Positions 22,762 through 34,400 of a stretch of 64,000 nt of DNA are shown here, piece by piece. The translations under genes were made by a program, and so were the position numbers. This DNA comes from Trichodelitschia bisporula (taxonomy: Eukaryota > Ascomycota > Dothideomycetes > Phaeotrichales > Phaeotrichaceae). Position 1 is the stretch's first letter; every line of letters starts with the position of its first letter. The stretch is from the NCBI GenBank assembly GCA_010356995.1, contig ML996690.1, forward strand, positions 1,396,217 through 1,460,216. The letters run 5' to 3'. A model generated the notes under the pieces. It had not been told where the DNA came from and ran no database searches. It worked only from the letters and a program-made list of their open reading frames with translations.

Positions 22762-24398
22762 TTATGTCTCCTTCAGCACAGCGTCTGCCCCCGTAACCTT
22801 CGTCAGGAACTTTTTCGCCTTCTCAATCTTCAAATCTTCCTCTGCCTTTGCCTCAGATGCCAGCTCCTCCGCCGTCTTTGCGTCCGCCTCATAACCCTCG
22901 GTCTTCATATCCGTCAACCCCAGGTCCTCTTCCTCCTGTGCCGTCCGCTCATACTCCTCCACCTTCATCTGGGCATCCGGCTCCGGCGCCGCGAAACTCT
23001 GCACATAGCTGCTAGCAAGCGGATCCTCCAGAGTGAGTGTAAAGGGCACCTCGCCCTTGATAGCGCGGTTGAGCCGGTCAAAGAAGCTGTCCCACTTCTT
23101 GCGCTCCTCCGAGACGAGCGAGTCACCACCGCCAGCGCTAGCTGCGTCGAAAATGCTCGAGTGCAGATCGTCACGCACCTGCGTCAACAGGCCCTCGATC
23201 GTAGTAAACCGGCCGCCTAGCGTGCCAGGCTCGACCGACAGGTCCAGTTCCGGACAGGACATGGCGCAGGATTCGGCCTTGAGGATGTCGCGAGAGAGAT
23301 CCCCAACTGTTTTAACGTCGACAGTGATGCGACGGCCCTTTTCGGGGACCTCGCCGCCTGTCTTGACTTCATTGGAGCGATCTAAAATGGTTAGCAGATG
23401 CAAACGAGATGTTACAGTTCAGACTTACAGCCACAATGTTCGCATACCGTGCTCATCAACACGACTTGCTTGAAGTGGGGGATGTTCACCATCTTCATGT
23501 TCGTGACGCAGTGTTTAACGCATCCTGGACACGTCGCGGGGAATGAGTAGACCAGATTTTCCACGATATCCTCGTCAACGTTGTTCACCATGGGCTGTGC
23601 AGGCATCTCAGGGAACATCTGCGTGGCGTGGTACTCAGGGCGCATCTCCGCCTTATCGGATTCCGCTGCTTCGCCCAGTCCCAGACTGGCGTTTTGTTCA
23701 GCCGTTCGCGCGTAGTCGCTGCGGATGTACTTCTTGCCCTTGTCGCTTGGAGACGGCTCTATCCAAGAATTGCCGGCAGGATCGTCGACAGATATAGTGA
23801 AAGGAAACTTTTCAGCCGTGGACATGGCTTTGAGAGTGGCGATGATTTGCTCGAGCTTCTCGTAGACCTCAGGGACGACTTCTTTGCGCTCCTCCTGCTT
23901 CTCAGCCAAATCGCTGGCCACCATGCTAATTATGCCTTCCACGTTGGTCAACTGGCCGCGACCCGGCGGAATCTCGAGATCGATATCCTCTACGCGGAAT
24001 ATGCAGGTGTCGCTCTTGACCACTTGTCGATTGAGGTCGTCCTTGCTGTCTACCCTGAACACAAATTTATGGCCGCGCTGCTGGATTTCACCCGCGGGCT
24101 GGACCTCGGTGTTGTGGAAGCCGCATTCGGGGCAGTCGAAGGACATGATTATGATCTCGCGGAAGAAGGGAATGCGGGTGAGGAGGAGTCGCGTGGTGCC
24201 CTTCTCTAGTAAGCTTCGTGCCAAACTAGCTTGATTAACAATACTCACGTTCTCATGGCAGTTCATGCACAAACTTTCGATCTCGTCAACCACTTTCGGC
24301 TCGTCTTCGCTAACACCCTCCTTGCTGGCTTCTGCGACCTTGCGGCCCATGTCCTCGAAGAGGTCGGTTGCCAGATTAGGCGGAGGTTGAACAGCCAT
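22762..24398 (-). CDS. ZPR1: Zinc finger protein Zpr1
   Basis: Conserved protein that binds eEF1A (in yeast described as its folding chaperone) and shuttles to the nucleus. Exons are 24398-24249, 24200-23429 and 23381-22762; introns are 48 and 47 nt; 513 residues. Two ZPR1 modules are visible. Module 1 has CMNCHENGTTRLLLTRIPFF (split by intron 1) and CPECGFHNTEVQPAG. Module 2 has CPGCVKHCVTNMKMVNIPHF and CEHCGCKSELCGYRSNEVK (the last part split by intron 2). Each is followed by an alpha-beta domain (DLEIPPGRGQLTNVEG; DLSVEPGTLGGRFTTIEG). Intron 1 uses an AAG acceptor, the only choice that restores the zinc-finger frame. Confidence 0.95.
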
Positions 24399-24987
24399 CT
24401 TAAGTGGGTGTGCGTCTGTGGAAGCTCGAGTGCTTCGTTGTACTTGTTCAAATTTGATACCTGCAGTGAGGTATAGCTAAAAAGATATCCACTTCGGTAT
24501 AGTACCAAGAGTAGGGAGTGGCAAGAAAATTCGAGTTACTTCCAGAGCGGATGAGTCGATCTCGAAAAAAGCTGGCGGGGGCGGGGCAGCGCCGCACCCG
24601 TAGTGGGAATCCCTGTAGAGTCAGCCCTACGAGTGCGGTGGGTGCAGCGATACAAGGCTGACTGCGATGCTATGAACATACACGTCAAAAAGCCTTTAGT
24701 AAAGCGTATTGCTACACAGACATTCCGCAGTTATCGGGGCTTGATGCTACTATCACGACCCAAGCCTGCCAACGTCGCCGCCTCGCCTGGTCAATTTTTG
24801 AGATCCTATCGGCCACCGTTCATTAGACAATGAATAACGGTGCCGCTCAGGACAGCAACAAGCCGACGTTCTTAGTTTACAGCAGCGCAGAGCTGCCTCC
24901 TTCACTTTCCCAATACCTTCCGTGTCACACTGCGCGGTAAGCAGCTAGAAAAGTCAGCAAGACGTAAAAGGAAAAGATAATGCCTTA
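24399..24987. other. Intergenic ZPR1/BET2
   Basis: About 590 bases including the ZPR1 promoter. Short open frames only; nothing recognised. Confidence 0.5.
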
Positions 24988-26012
24988 CTACACCGGATCC
25001 ACTTCCTCCAGCCCGGGAAACTTCAAAAGGCTGAGTCCCGCAAGCCCAAATACCGTGTGAAAAACATCCACCATGTCGCCTGGCCGATCAGATATCCCCC
25101 CGTGCTCAGGGTCCTGGCACCGGAGAATGAAGCTCTCCAATGCCTTACCGTCAATCCAGTGTACCCGGTTCAGCATCGCCAGACTGCTGAGCACCCACCA
25201 GCTGTAGCACACATCCTCCTTCTTCTCCGGCCGTCCGTTCAATCCGCCCTTACCCTCGCCCTCGGACACCTGCCGCTCGCTCAACCACCCAGCCAAGTGC
25301 TCCATATCGACTGTATCAAGGCGGTCCGCAATCGACAGCGCCGCAAGGCAGGTGAATATCTGGCCCGAATGCGATTCCGCACCAGGCGAATTGCCATATC
25401 CACCGTCGGGATTGGCGCAGGACTTGATATATGTGACCGCACGGGGAACATCGACGAAATCCAACCGACCAAGGAGCGACAGCGCGTTCAACGCTCCGTA
25501 CAGGAAGCGCGTGTCAGGCTCTCCATACTGATCGCCGAAGAACGTCCCCGTAGCCGGATCCTGCAGCCCCGCAATAACTGCTCCGTCAGTCCAGTCCACA
25601 TCTATCCAGCAAACTCACACTTAGCAATTTTCTCCTTCCACCCCGGCACTCTCGCCTCAAGCTCCTCAAATCCATCCACCAGCGCCAAAATCTGCACCCC
25701 GCTCACAGTATACAGCATATGCGCATCATGCCCTGGAGCAGCACCCATCCCGCCCGACTCATGCAGACAGCTGAGCACGAAGTCGAGCACCTCGGCGCGG
25801 GGCAAGGCGTCTGGCTTCCCGAGTAGGTGCAACGCGGTCAAGCCCCAGTATAGCCCGTTTAGTCGCAGGTGCTCCGTCAGCCAGTACTCGAACTCGTCGC
25901 GCCGCTTGTCTAGCGTTTGAATGTAGCGTATGTGGGCGTTGGTGTGAAGTTGCTGAGGGGAGGGTCCTGAGGAGAGGGCGCCGCCGCGGCCGGGGCCAGC
26001 GACGAGGGACAT
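24988..26012 (-). CDS. BET2: Rab geranylgeranyltransferase beta subunit
   Basis: Catalytic beta subunit of GGTase-II, which prenylates Rab GTPases presented by Mrs6 (REP). Exons are 26012-25619 and 25577-24988, with a 41-nt intron (GTGAGT donor, CAG acceptor) restoring EKIAKFIAGLQDP; 327 residues. Prenyltransferase alpha-alpha-barrel repeats are visible: [48 protein letters not shown] and [20 protein letters not shown]. The Asp and Cys of the last, with His in [16 protein letters not shown], match the zinc ligands. Length is normal. The start [11 protein letters not shown] is the only ATG before the conserved [10 protein letters not shown]. Confidence 0.94.
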
Positions 26013-26727
26013 CGTGGATGTGAGCGTTGGTTTTCAGGGCTCAGCTCGGCCAGCACTGGCACTGCCTGCCGGTACGTGTGCTACAATGAAGCTGTCAGGG
26101 CTTTCTGGTGGGTGGAGGAAAGGTTGGCGCGGAGTTACTCTAAAGGTTGCCTGGTCTCGTCGAGCGAAGCTCGCAGTAACCTTAAGCGAGTAGGGCGGTA
26201 GGGTACGGGAAGCGGAGATATATCGGATGATCCTTAAAGGGTTTAGTCTGCTTGAGCGGTATAAAAAATATCGGCTCTTATGATCCCCTAGCCTTATGGC
26301 TTTGTAGATGAGAATGAACTTTAACTTGAGTTGGCGGGGTTGGGATAAACCCCGCGCCAAGCCGTAAATATATACTGCGAGGTGGAGCAAGAGCTTCAGC
26401 CAGCCTTGTCACTGTACAGTAGCTCTGAACGAGAGAGGCGGCACTTGTGTTGGATCTTGAGGCCAGCTTCAGAGAGTTACTGGGAGTAGATAGCCCCTAA
26501 TCCATCTAATTTCTGTGCCTTTAATGTAGGGGATTTCGGCCACGGTTGCCTCGCAGGGAGCTGGGTGATGGTGGTGATGTTACGTAGTACACGGAAAGGA
26601 CGAAAGAATGGACTGATGTAGAATAGGAAAGGGCTCGACCGAGCTCGGTCTCAGTCTCGAGGGCATTCTGGTGGGAATTTCGCAGATGTCGTACTCGTGA
26701 AATCAAGCACTATACGCGCAAAGCTAT
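26013..26727. other. Intergenic BET2/MOG1 with an AT-richer core
   Basis: About 715 bases without a host gene. The middle part is clearly more AT-rich than its surroundings and contains the MITE-like element annotated separately. The rest holds the BET2 promoter and the MOG1 3' flank. Confidence 0.5.
26124..26360. mobile_element. Candidate MITE (short non-autonomous DNA transposon)
   Basis: A 237-bp segment with imperfect terminal inverted repeats. The left end reads TTGGCGCGGAGTTACTC and the right end, reverse-complemented, reads TTGGCGCGGGGTTTATC (14 of 17 identical, the first nine perfectly). The interior is AT-rich (for example GGTATAAAAAATATCGG) and includes a small hairpin (GAGC GAA GCTC near 26161). 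No protein is encoded and no clear target-site duplication is visible. The family cannot be named from one copy. Alternative: a chance inverted repeat in intergenic DNA. Confidence 0.4.
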
Positions 26728-27458
26728 CTACGCCTCCTCTTCCTCGTTGACAAACAGGTCCCAGTCTTTGACCTCAAAGGTCTCCAGAATGCGGTCGCGC
26801 ATCTGTATCGCCGCCCCGAGAAGCGGACCCGGCTTGCGTGCCTCGAGGTCAACATCCGCGCGGGAATACTCGTCTGCCACATGCGGGACATTAATCGAAA
26901 TGACAATGTCGGTCTTCTGCGCCGCGAGCCGCACGAGCACAAGGAGGATGGCCGTGAAGTCGGCCTGCGGGGAGCGCGAGGGCGCGGCACTTGGATGTTG
27001 GGTGGCGAACATAGTGAACGCCGGGGTCGACCTAGGCAGTGAGGTTAGGTGGGGAGTGGGGTACAGATGAGGCAGTTAACGCGTAAAGGAGAGTTGTACT
27101 CATATTAGCGGGGCATACATACGGCATTTTCGCCAGCGCCGCTGGGGCAAAATCCGCCCAGATGCGCGTCTCGTCGGCGCTGCTGGTGACGATATCGGCG
27201 AAATGGAAACGCAGAGCGGCTTCGTCCGAGCTGTCGTTCGGCTGGATGACGCGTTCAGTTATGTCGAAGATGATGCTCGTAAGGCCGGTGGTGTGGAGGT
27301 AGACTTCCTGGTTATCGGGAACCTGGCGGATGGTGCTGTGGGGTTAGATGGGCGCAGAGTGGAGGCTTCCGTGAATCTCACCTAACATCCGCGAAGTCGC
27401 GGGGAAGGTCGGCTGTGAGGGCGCCGCCGAAGAGAGGGACGGTATTGAAGGCGGTCAT
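26728..27458 (-). CDS. MOG1: Ran-interacting protein Mog1
   Basis: Small nuclear protein that binds Ran/Gsp1 and promotes nucleotide release in nuclear import. Exons are 27458-27382, 27335-27123 and 27031-26728; introns are 46 nt (GTGAGA, CTAAC, CAG) and 91 nt (GTATGT...TAG); 197 residues. The start MTAFNTVPLFGGALTADLP matches the family, followed by the splice-spanning DVSTIRQVPDNQEVYL. Next come ADIVTSSADETRIWADFAP and the C-terminal sheet (DIVISINVPHVADEYSRAD) with PLLGAAIQMRDRILETFEVK. The last residues are acidic. All three exons are needed to reach the normal length. Confidence 0.93.
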
Positions 27459-28640
27459 AGTGAATGTTTTGATGGCTTTGCCGAAGTGGGGTGAGGTTCG
27501 AGGTTCATAGCAGGCAGGGTATTTAAGTCTGGGGGAATGCTCTAGTTCTAGGCAGACATGATAGACTCAATGCTCAAAGCTATGACTATTTCAACGCCTC
27601 ATGAAAGACGCAGCTCGGGACGAAATTATTGGACAACTGAAGCAACTTTGGAAAGTGGGCGTTTTACATTCTCTTGTCATCGATTTGGTCCTACAGAGGC
27701 CTGCCTTTGTGTTGTACACAGCGTTGATTGGATTTGGTTTTCACCTATACACACCCACGCGGCGGCAGCACTGTACTCATGTTTACTAGTCCTAACAGCA
27801 AGAGGGGTGGGCGAGACGACCCGAAGACCGAGTTTACGGTAGGCATCTCTTTGTCGCTCGATGTCGTCACGTTGTCGTCGGGCACATGTCAGTGAGGAAG
27901 CGGCTTTTGTGGACCATTGTTCTTGTTCCCTCATGGGCGCTTCTCCTCTGATACGAGGCAACAAACACCGGTGAAACCCATTGACGGGAGGTACAGTACA
28001 GTCAAGCACCTCATGCAAGAAAATCACCTTACTGTGCCGTACCATGGTAGTTTTAGCACGAACCACACGACTCTTCGAGCTCCGCCGGCATCTGACATTG
28101 GGAGGGGTGCAGTAATGTACAAATCCGCAGTGGTCAACCGACATGATGGGAAAACGTTTGAGAGCAGGCCTTGATTATGGGTGGACGCATCGCCATACAG
28201 TATGCATGTAGACTGCAGAGGCGCGTTGGCATGTTGCAGTACAGTAGGCCTGCGCCTTCGAAGAAGAGGAGTTGAGGCTGTGCCTGGTGAGATGGAGGCG
28301 TGAGGCTGCGCCTTTGAAGAGGAGGGGTGGGGCTCTCATTCCCTTTCTGTTCACTCTACGCTCAGTCAACTTCAAAACGCACGCTTCACAATCATCGGGC
28401 CTTTCTTCTCGACTGTTCGTACAATGTCTTCTGCGATCATAGGATCAGGAAGTTACATCATCGGTACGAACGCACTTCTTTAATCCCAGTCTCCTCTAAC
28501 TCGCGTACAGCCCGAAGCCGGTAAGGCCAGGCAAGCTAGGAACCACCTCAGGATCATCTTTCTCAAAAGCTGTTGCTCTACTATCACCGTCTTACACCAC
28601 ACCACGCTGCCGGCTCCCTCAAAAGTGTGCAGCCCTGCGG
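27459..28640. other. Gene-empty stretch upstream of the NLR-like gene
   Basis: About 1.18 kb with short open frames only. Two roughly 30-bp imperfect direct repeats (GGCCTGCGCCTTCGAAGAAG near 28247 and GGCTGCGCCTTTGAAGAGG near 28304) lie 57 bp apart. No recognised gene. It marks the left edge of the accessory island. Confidence 0.45.
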
Positions 28641-31600
28641 ATGGCGTCAAAGAGGCCGGGGCCAGACGATTTGATCGAGCCGTCGAAAAGGCTGAGGCTC
28701 TTATCACCAGGATATGGAGTCTCGTCTTCCAGTGAGGATAGACTGCAACTCAACAATGAGGTACGTTCTTCGTTCGTATGATCTGCCCCGTGGCCTACAG
28801 AGATCGAATGCAAATCCACTGACATTGTCAAGCTATCCAATACTGGCACAACCGTTGTTCGGAGCCCGCCGGGGATCCGATTGAAGCATTCGCAATACAC
28901 AATAGGATGGATATGCGCACTCTCTATTGAACACGAGGCTGCACGGGGGATGCTGGACGAAGAGCACTCAAGTCTCCCTCAGAATTCATCAGATGACAAT
29001 ATCTACACGCTTGGCCGCATTGGCGAGCACAATACGGTCATTGTGGGCTTGCCGGCCGGGTTCATGGGCACTTCCACAGCGGCCTGGGCGGCTAGTAAAA
29101 TGCAGGCGACTTTCAGCTCGATTCGGTTCGGCCTGATGGTGGGCATTGGAGGTGGTGTGCAGAGCAGCAAAAATGATATTCGGCTGGGGGATGTTGTTGT
29201 GAGCCAACCCTCCAATGGCCATGGCGGAGTAATTCAGTACGACTTTGGGAAAACAACACCAGACAAGTTTGAGCGGACTGGCTTCCTGAATTCACCTCCC
29301 ATAGTCTTGCTGAGTGCAGTAGCGAATCTGAGGGCCAATTACGATCTAGGAGGGAAGATCTTGTATCACCTTACGCAGCTGTCCTGTCAACCTTTATTTG
29401 CACGGGAGAATGCCGGACCGGATGTTTTATACCGCGCTGACTACAACCACGAGCGACCCGGTACTGGTGATTGTGAGGAATGCAAGACGGACTTTATCGA
29501 ACAGCGACAGCCACGTGGTGATGATTTTGTCATTCATTACGGCACCATAGCATCCGGAAACCAAGTTGTGCGAGATGCCACTACAAGGGACAGACTCAGC
29601 AAGGATTTTGGAGGCGTTCTTTGCTTTGAGATGGAGGCGGCGGGGCTTATGAACCATTTCCCCTGCCTTGTTGTGCGGAGCATCTGCGACTATGCCGACT
29701 CGCATAAGAACAAGAGCTGGCAACCGTATGCGGCAGCGACGGCAGCTGCGTATGCGTAAGAGATCCTGTTGTCGATACCGGCAGCCGAAGTCGAGACAGG
29801 ATCATCTGCGTTTGAGGTGATGAACCAAAATCTCGGTAAGTGGCTTTTACCTTTCTTTGATGGTAGTTGTCATACGGTAGGGAAGAGAGGGCTAACCGCT
29901 GTCGTTAGAATTCAATAAGGTCCTCGGTAAACTACCCACTGCTGTGGATGCGCCGTTCAATGTACGCAAACGAGAACACGAAACTGCCTGTCTCCCTGGT
30001 ACCCGTCTCGCACTTCTCGACCAGATATATAACTGGGTTGATGCAAAAACCCACCCAAATATATTCTGGCTGAGCGGGTTGGCCGGCTATGGCAAGTCTA
30101 CGGTTGCGCGAACAGTGGCCGCCAGATGCTTCAGGAAAGGTCTTAGCGCCAGTTTCTTCTTCACCAAAGGCGGCGGAGATGTTGGCCACGCCGGTATGTT
30201 TGTTACAAGCATCGCAGTGCAGCTTGCAAATAATGTGCCGGATCTAAAGCCGATCATTTGCGATGCCATCGCCAAGCACAGCAACATCGCAAGCCTGTCT
30301 CTACGCGAGCAGTGGGACCGTCTTGTTCTCGCTCCTTTATCGCTGTTTGCAACCGATCAATCCTCTCCAACATTTCTCCTGGTTATCGACGCTCTTGACG
30401 AGTGCACAGATGAGAGCGATGTGCGGATCATTCTTCAGCTTTTCGCCGAACTTCGAGGATCGCACCAAACCAGGCTCCGAGTATTTTTGACGAGCCGACC
30501 CGAAGCTCATATCCGGGATGGGATTCAGCATATATCAGAAGTGGAACGCTACGACTTTGAACTGCATAGCATTCGATAGTCGGTTGTCGAACATGATATT
30601 CGCGTTTTCTTAGGGTACGAGCTTCGCCGTATTTCCTGCAAGTACTTTTACGACACTAACTGGCCAAGCGAGCAGATCATCAATCGTCTTGTTCAGAACG
30701 CAAGTGGCTTGTTCATCCGGGCTGCTACGGCATGCCGCTTTATTAGTGAAGGGAAACAATTCGCCGCCCACAGACTGGATTCGATCTTGGACCAAGGCCA
30801 TACCGAGGGGAACACTTCGGAGAAGCAGCCCAATGATATCTATTCTGCTGTTCTCGAGCAAAGCATTCCTGCAGGCTTTTCGGGAAAAGAGAAGGAAGAG
30901 CTGCGGTCTATGCTGAGATCTCTACTTGGAAGCATTGTAACCTTGTTCTCTCCAATTTCCATCCAGTCCTTGTGCAAGTTATTGGAAACTCGCGGCGACA
31001 GAGTGAGCCAGACACTGCACGATCTCCACGCCATTTTCGACATTCCAAAAGAGCCAAATTGCGCACTCCGTTTACACCACCCTTCATTTCGGGACTTCCT
31101 TCTGGATAAAAAAAGAAGTGGAAATGCCAAGTTCTGTGTTGACGAGAAGCAAGCACATCAGTCTCTTTCTGCGCACTGCATGCAACTTATGTCCAAATCC
31201 CTTAAGCAAGACTTGCTGGAAATTGGTCGTCCGGGTGCGCTTGCAACAGAAATCGAGAACGATCGACTAGAGCGATATCTCCCTGCTGAAGTACAATACG
31301 CATGCCTCTACTGGATCCAGCATGCTCAGAAAGGTGGCTCCCAGCTTAGAGATGATGACCAAGTCCATCGGTTTCTAAAGGAGCATCTTCTTCATTGGCT
31401 TGAGGCGCTTGGATGGATGCAGAAGGTTTCCGAAGGGTTTCATGCCATCGTGTCTTTGGAGTCCATGATATCGGTAAGCTGAACGTAAAGCAGAGTGGGG
31501 ATACTCGGCTGATACTTGGCTTAGGCGCAGGGGTGTCCCCGACTATCGGAATTTGTTCATGACATGAAACGATTTGTCCTCTACCATCGGTCAGCCATCG

Positions 31601-33042
31601 AACTAGCTCCTTTGCAGACATATTCCAGCGCGCTGGTATTTTCCCCGGCAGCAAGTCATGTAAAAAGGCAGTTCCAAAGCCAAAAGCCTCTGTGGATGCC
31701 CAAACTACCGCAGGTTGAAGACAACTGGGATGCCTTGCTACATACGCTCGAGGGCCATTCGGGTTGGGTCAGGGCCGCGGCCTTCTCGCCGGACAGCAAG
31801 CAGCTGGCGTCGGCATCGAACGACGAGACGGTCAGGCTGTGGGACGCCGGCTCGGGAGTGGCGCTGCAGACGCTCGAGGGCCATTCGGNNNNNNNNNNNN
31901 NNNNNNNNNNNNNNNNNNNNNNNNNNNNNNNNNNNNNNNNNNNNNNNNNNNNNNNNNNNNNNNNNNNNNNNNNNNNNNNNNNNNNNNNNNNNNNNNNNNN
32001 NNNNNNNNNNNNNNNNNNNNNNNNNNNNNNNNNNNNNNNNNNNNNNNNNNNNNNNNNNNNNNNNNNNNNNNNNNNNNNNNNNNNNNNNNNNNNNNNNNNN
32101 NNNNNNNNNNNNNNNNNNNNNNNNNNNNNNNNNNNNNNNNNNNNNNNNNNNNNNNNNNNNNNNNNNNNNNNNNNNNNNNNNNNNNNNNNNNNNNNNNNNN
32201 NNNNNNNNNNNNNNNNNNNNNNNNNNNNNNNNNNNNNNNNNNNNNNNNNNNNNNNNNNNNNNNNNNNNNNNNNNNNNNNNNNNNNNNNNNNNNNNNNNNN
32301 NNNNNNNNNNNNNNNNNNNNNNNNNNNNNNNNNNNNNNNNNNNNNNNNNNNNNNNNNNNNNNNNNNNNNNNNNNNNNNNNNNNNNNNNNNNNNNNNNNNN
32401 NNNNNNNNNNNNNNNNNNNNNNNNNNNNNNNNNNNNNNNNNNNNNNNNNNNNNNNNNNNNNNNNNNNNNNNNNNNNNNNNNNNNNNNNNNNNNNNNNNNN
32501 NNNNNNNNNNNNNNNNNNNNNNNNNNNNNNNNNNNNNNNNNNNNNNNNNNNNNNNNNNNNNNNNNNNNNNNNNNNNNNNNNNNNNNNNNNNNNNNNNNNN
32601 NNNNNNNNNNNNNNNNNNNNNNNNNNNNNNNNNNNNNNNNNNNNNNNNNNNNNNNNNNNNNNNNNNNNNNNNNNNNNNNNNNNNNNNNNNNNNNNNNNNN
32701 NNNNNNNNNNNNNNNNNNNNNNNNNNNNNNNNNNNNNNNNNNNNCGACAGCACGGTCAGGCTGTGGGACGCCGGCTCGGGAGCGGCGCTACAGACGCTCA
32801 AGGGCCATTCGGCTACGGTCTGTGCTGTGGCCTTCTCGCCGGACAGCAAGCAGTTGCCAGATTCTGGCTCGAATCCTCCGCGCCCTATAATTGTCGTGAG
32901 GCAATGGGTAACCATAAGCCCAGAAAATCTTCTTTGGCTTCCAGCCGAGTATCGCAGTCCGACCGTCGTCGCCGTTCACGGGGGTAAGATTGGATTGGGG
33001 TATTCATCTGGTCGGGTACTGTGGATGGAATTCACTCGATGA
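28641..33042 (+). pseudogene. NLR-like PNP-NACHT-WD40 gene, interrupted by two in-frame stops and an assembly gap
   Basis: STAND-type NLR; relatives act in fungal non-self recognition and heterokaryon incompatibility. Modelled exons are 28641-28760, 28803-29835, 29909-31473 and 31525-33042. Exon 1 starts MASKRPGPDDLIEPSKRLR. Exon 2 is a purine nucleoside phosphorylase-like domain (YTIGWICALSIEHEAARGML, GLMVGIGGGVQSSKNDIRLG, FEMEAAGLMNHFPCLVVRSI). Exon 3 is the NACHT domain with Walker A GLAGYGKSTVART and Walker B LLVIDALDEC. Exon 4 is a WD40 array of 42-residue blades ending with the tail WLPAEYRSPTVVAVHGGKIG. Stops are TAA at 29757-29759 and TAG at 30577-30579, with the family frame continuing after both. 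Ns occupy 31889-32744. It is either a recent pseudogene, a mildly RIP-mutated copy, or carries sequencing errors. Confidence 0.8.
31889..32744. other. Run of N (assembly gap) inside the WD40 array
   Basis: 856 undetermined bases. The flanks are the same 126-nt WD40 unit: the left flank stops after codon 8 of a blade (LQTLEGHS), and the right flank resumes at codon 29 (DSTVRLWDAGSG). Completing the broken blade needs 58 nt. The remaining 798 nt is a multiple of 3 but not of 126, so the gap length is probably an estimate and the true blade number is unknown. Confidence 0.95.
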
Positions 33043-33520
33043 AGCGTCTCTTAACCTCCTCCCCGCCCACCTCCGTTGCGGCCATTGTCTTTTTATATCT
33101 TTTTGGGAGCACAAGTGGCAATGGATTCCAAATAAATGGTACGGCTTTGAAATCAAACACTCCAATAGCAAATAGTAACGGTTGCGTATAAAATGCCGCC
33201 ACGTCAGTGATGTACTAGCTTCAATGCATTGGGGATGTGGAAACATCTGGAATTAACCATTCCTCCAGTGCGTAGAGAAGATATGATGGAATGTGGTGGC
33301 TGTGTTCCATGTTTGCCACTCCCAGTTCTTGTGTCGAGCAGAGCTTTGATGAAGACGGAATTAGGCCCTAGCTCAACCTGGTACAAGCTGGAAAAGGGAG
33401 ACGGTCACGCACACAAATCCTCATCAGCCTCCATTGATAAAACTGGCGTGAAGCTATGTTGGTATGCTAGGCGATAATCCTGCGTACGCCATCTGAGATC
33501 TTACACAGCGAGCCCGATTC
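33043..33520. other. 3' flank of the NLR-like gene
   Basis: About 480 bases. The first 30 or so (CTTAACCTCCTCCCCGCCC after the stop) are shared with the sequence after the stop of the third WD40 fragment (near 37018), so the 3' flank was duplicated with the coding tail. Otherwise nothing recognised. Confidence 0.5.
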
Positions 33521-34400
33521 TTGAGCGCCACTTCCACCCGCGCCACGAACTCCACCCGCGCCACCAACCTCACCTGCGCCACCAACCTCACCTGCGCCAC
33601 CTCTGCCACTGCTTCAACTAGGCTTCCCTTCCCCCCGTCTCGCGACCTCCTCGCGCAAACATGCCACGCCCTCCGCGCCTATGCCCAAGGCGACCTGCTC
33701 TGGAAAGCCTTTATCGAAGACGCCCTCCACGCGGACCACACCCCGACCCCCACCGCCGACATGAGCACCGCCTCCTTCCGCATCCCGCGTAACAAGCTGC
33801 AAATCCTCTACCTCCTCCCCAAGCTGCCCTACAACCCTAACTTCGAGTTCGCGACCTGGGCCTCTGTCCGAAAAGGCCGTGACCCTCACACCATCCCGCC
33901 CATACCGCGACATCTGGGCCGGCGACTACCACGGCCGCGGCGAGGAGTTCATCGTGCTGCTGCAGCTTGACGCGCCCATTTAACTGCCCTTCTCCGCCCC
34001 GGAGGCCGCGCTGCTCGAGCGCAGACTGCTCACGTGGCTCGCGAGGGGTACCGAGGCGGGTGTGTCGGGCACGCTGGTGGATGAACGGAATGTACAAGGG
34101 CTAGTTGCTGGGCGTTAGGTTGACTGGCGACCGTAATGTGCCGCACGGGCAGGACACGTTCGTGACGCCGGATTTCGGGAGTACGGGTGTCGTGCGGCGC
34201 GCGTGGGAGGAGCCGTTTCAGGGCGCAAGGCTAACTCGATGACGAGCCTCCACCCGCCGGGCCAGGACAACGATTACTCGGGCATCGATGCCAATCCATA
34301 TAGCAAGCCCGATCACCTTCTTCGAAGGTCATCCTCTCGCTCTGTTTCTGATCCTCAACAAACACCCGTGCAGCCAGCCCGTCAAATGCCCCTCGAAGTG
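33521..34400 (+). pseudogene. Decayed protein-coding remnant, family uncertain
   Basis: Open-frame fragments in changing frames, mostly on the plus strand. The first (33521-33970) begins with hexapeptide repeats (ATNSTR, ATNLTC) from an 18-bp minisatellite, then LLAQTCHALRAYAQGDLLWK. A later fragment reads YHGRGEEFIVLLQLDAP, and another LTGDRNVPHGQDTFVTPDFG...EEPFQGAR. The last resembles a TGDPNVPxG segment I recall from the C-terminal half of certain fungal F-box-type proteins, but I could not confirm this. The codon bias (GC-rich third positions) suggests former coding DNA. No intact gene is proposed. Confidence 0.35.
33533..33605 (+). repeat. 18-bp minisatellite
   Basis: About four tandem copies of an 18-nt unit close to GCGCCACCAACCTCACCT; two adjacent units are identical and the outer ones diverged. 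In frame it encodes ATN(S/L)T(R/C) hexapeptides. Confidence 0.8.

Noticed and set aside
29756-29908. Intron that would remove the first in-frame stop of the NLR-like gene (GTAAGA donor at 29756)
   Set aside because: Joining it to the TAG acceptor at 29908 changes the frame and meets a stop within three codons, while the donor at 29836 restores the family sequence.
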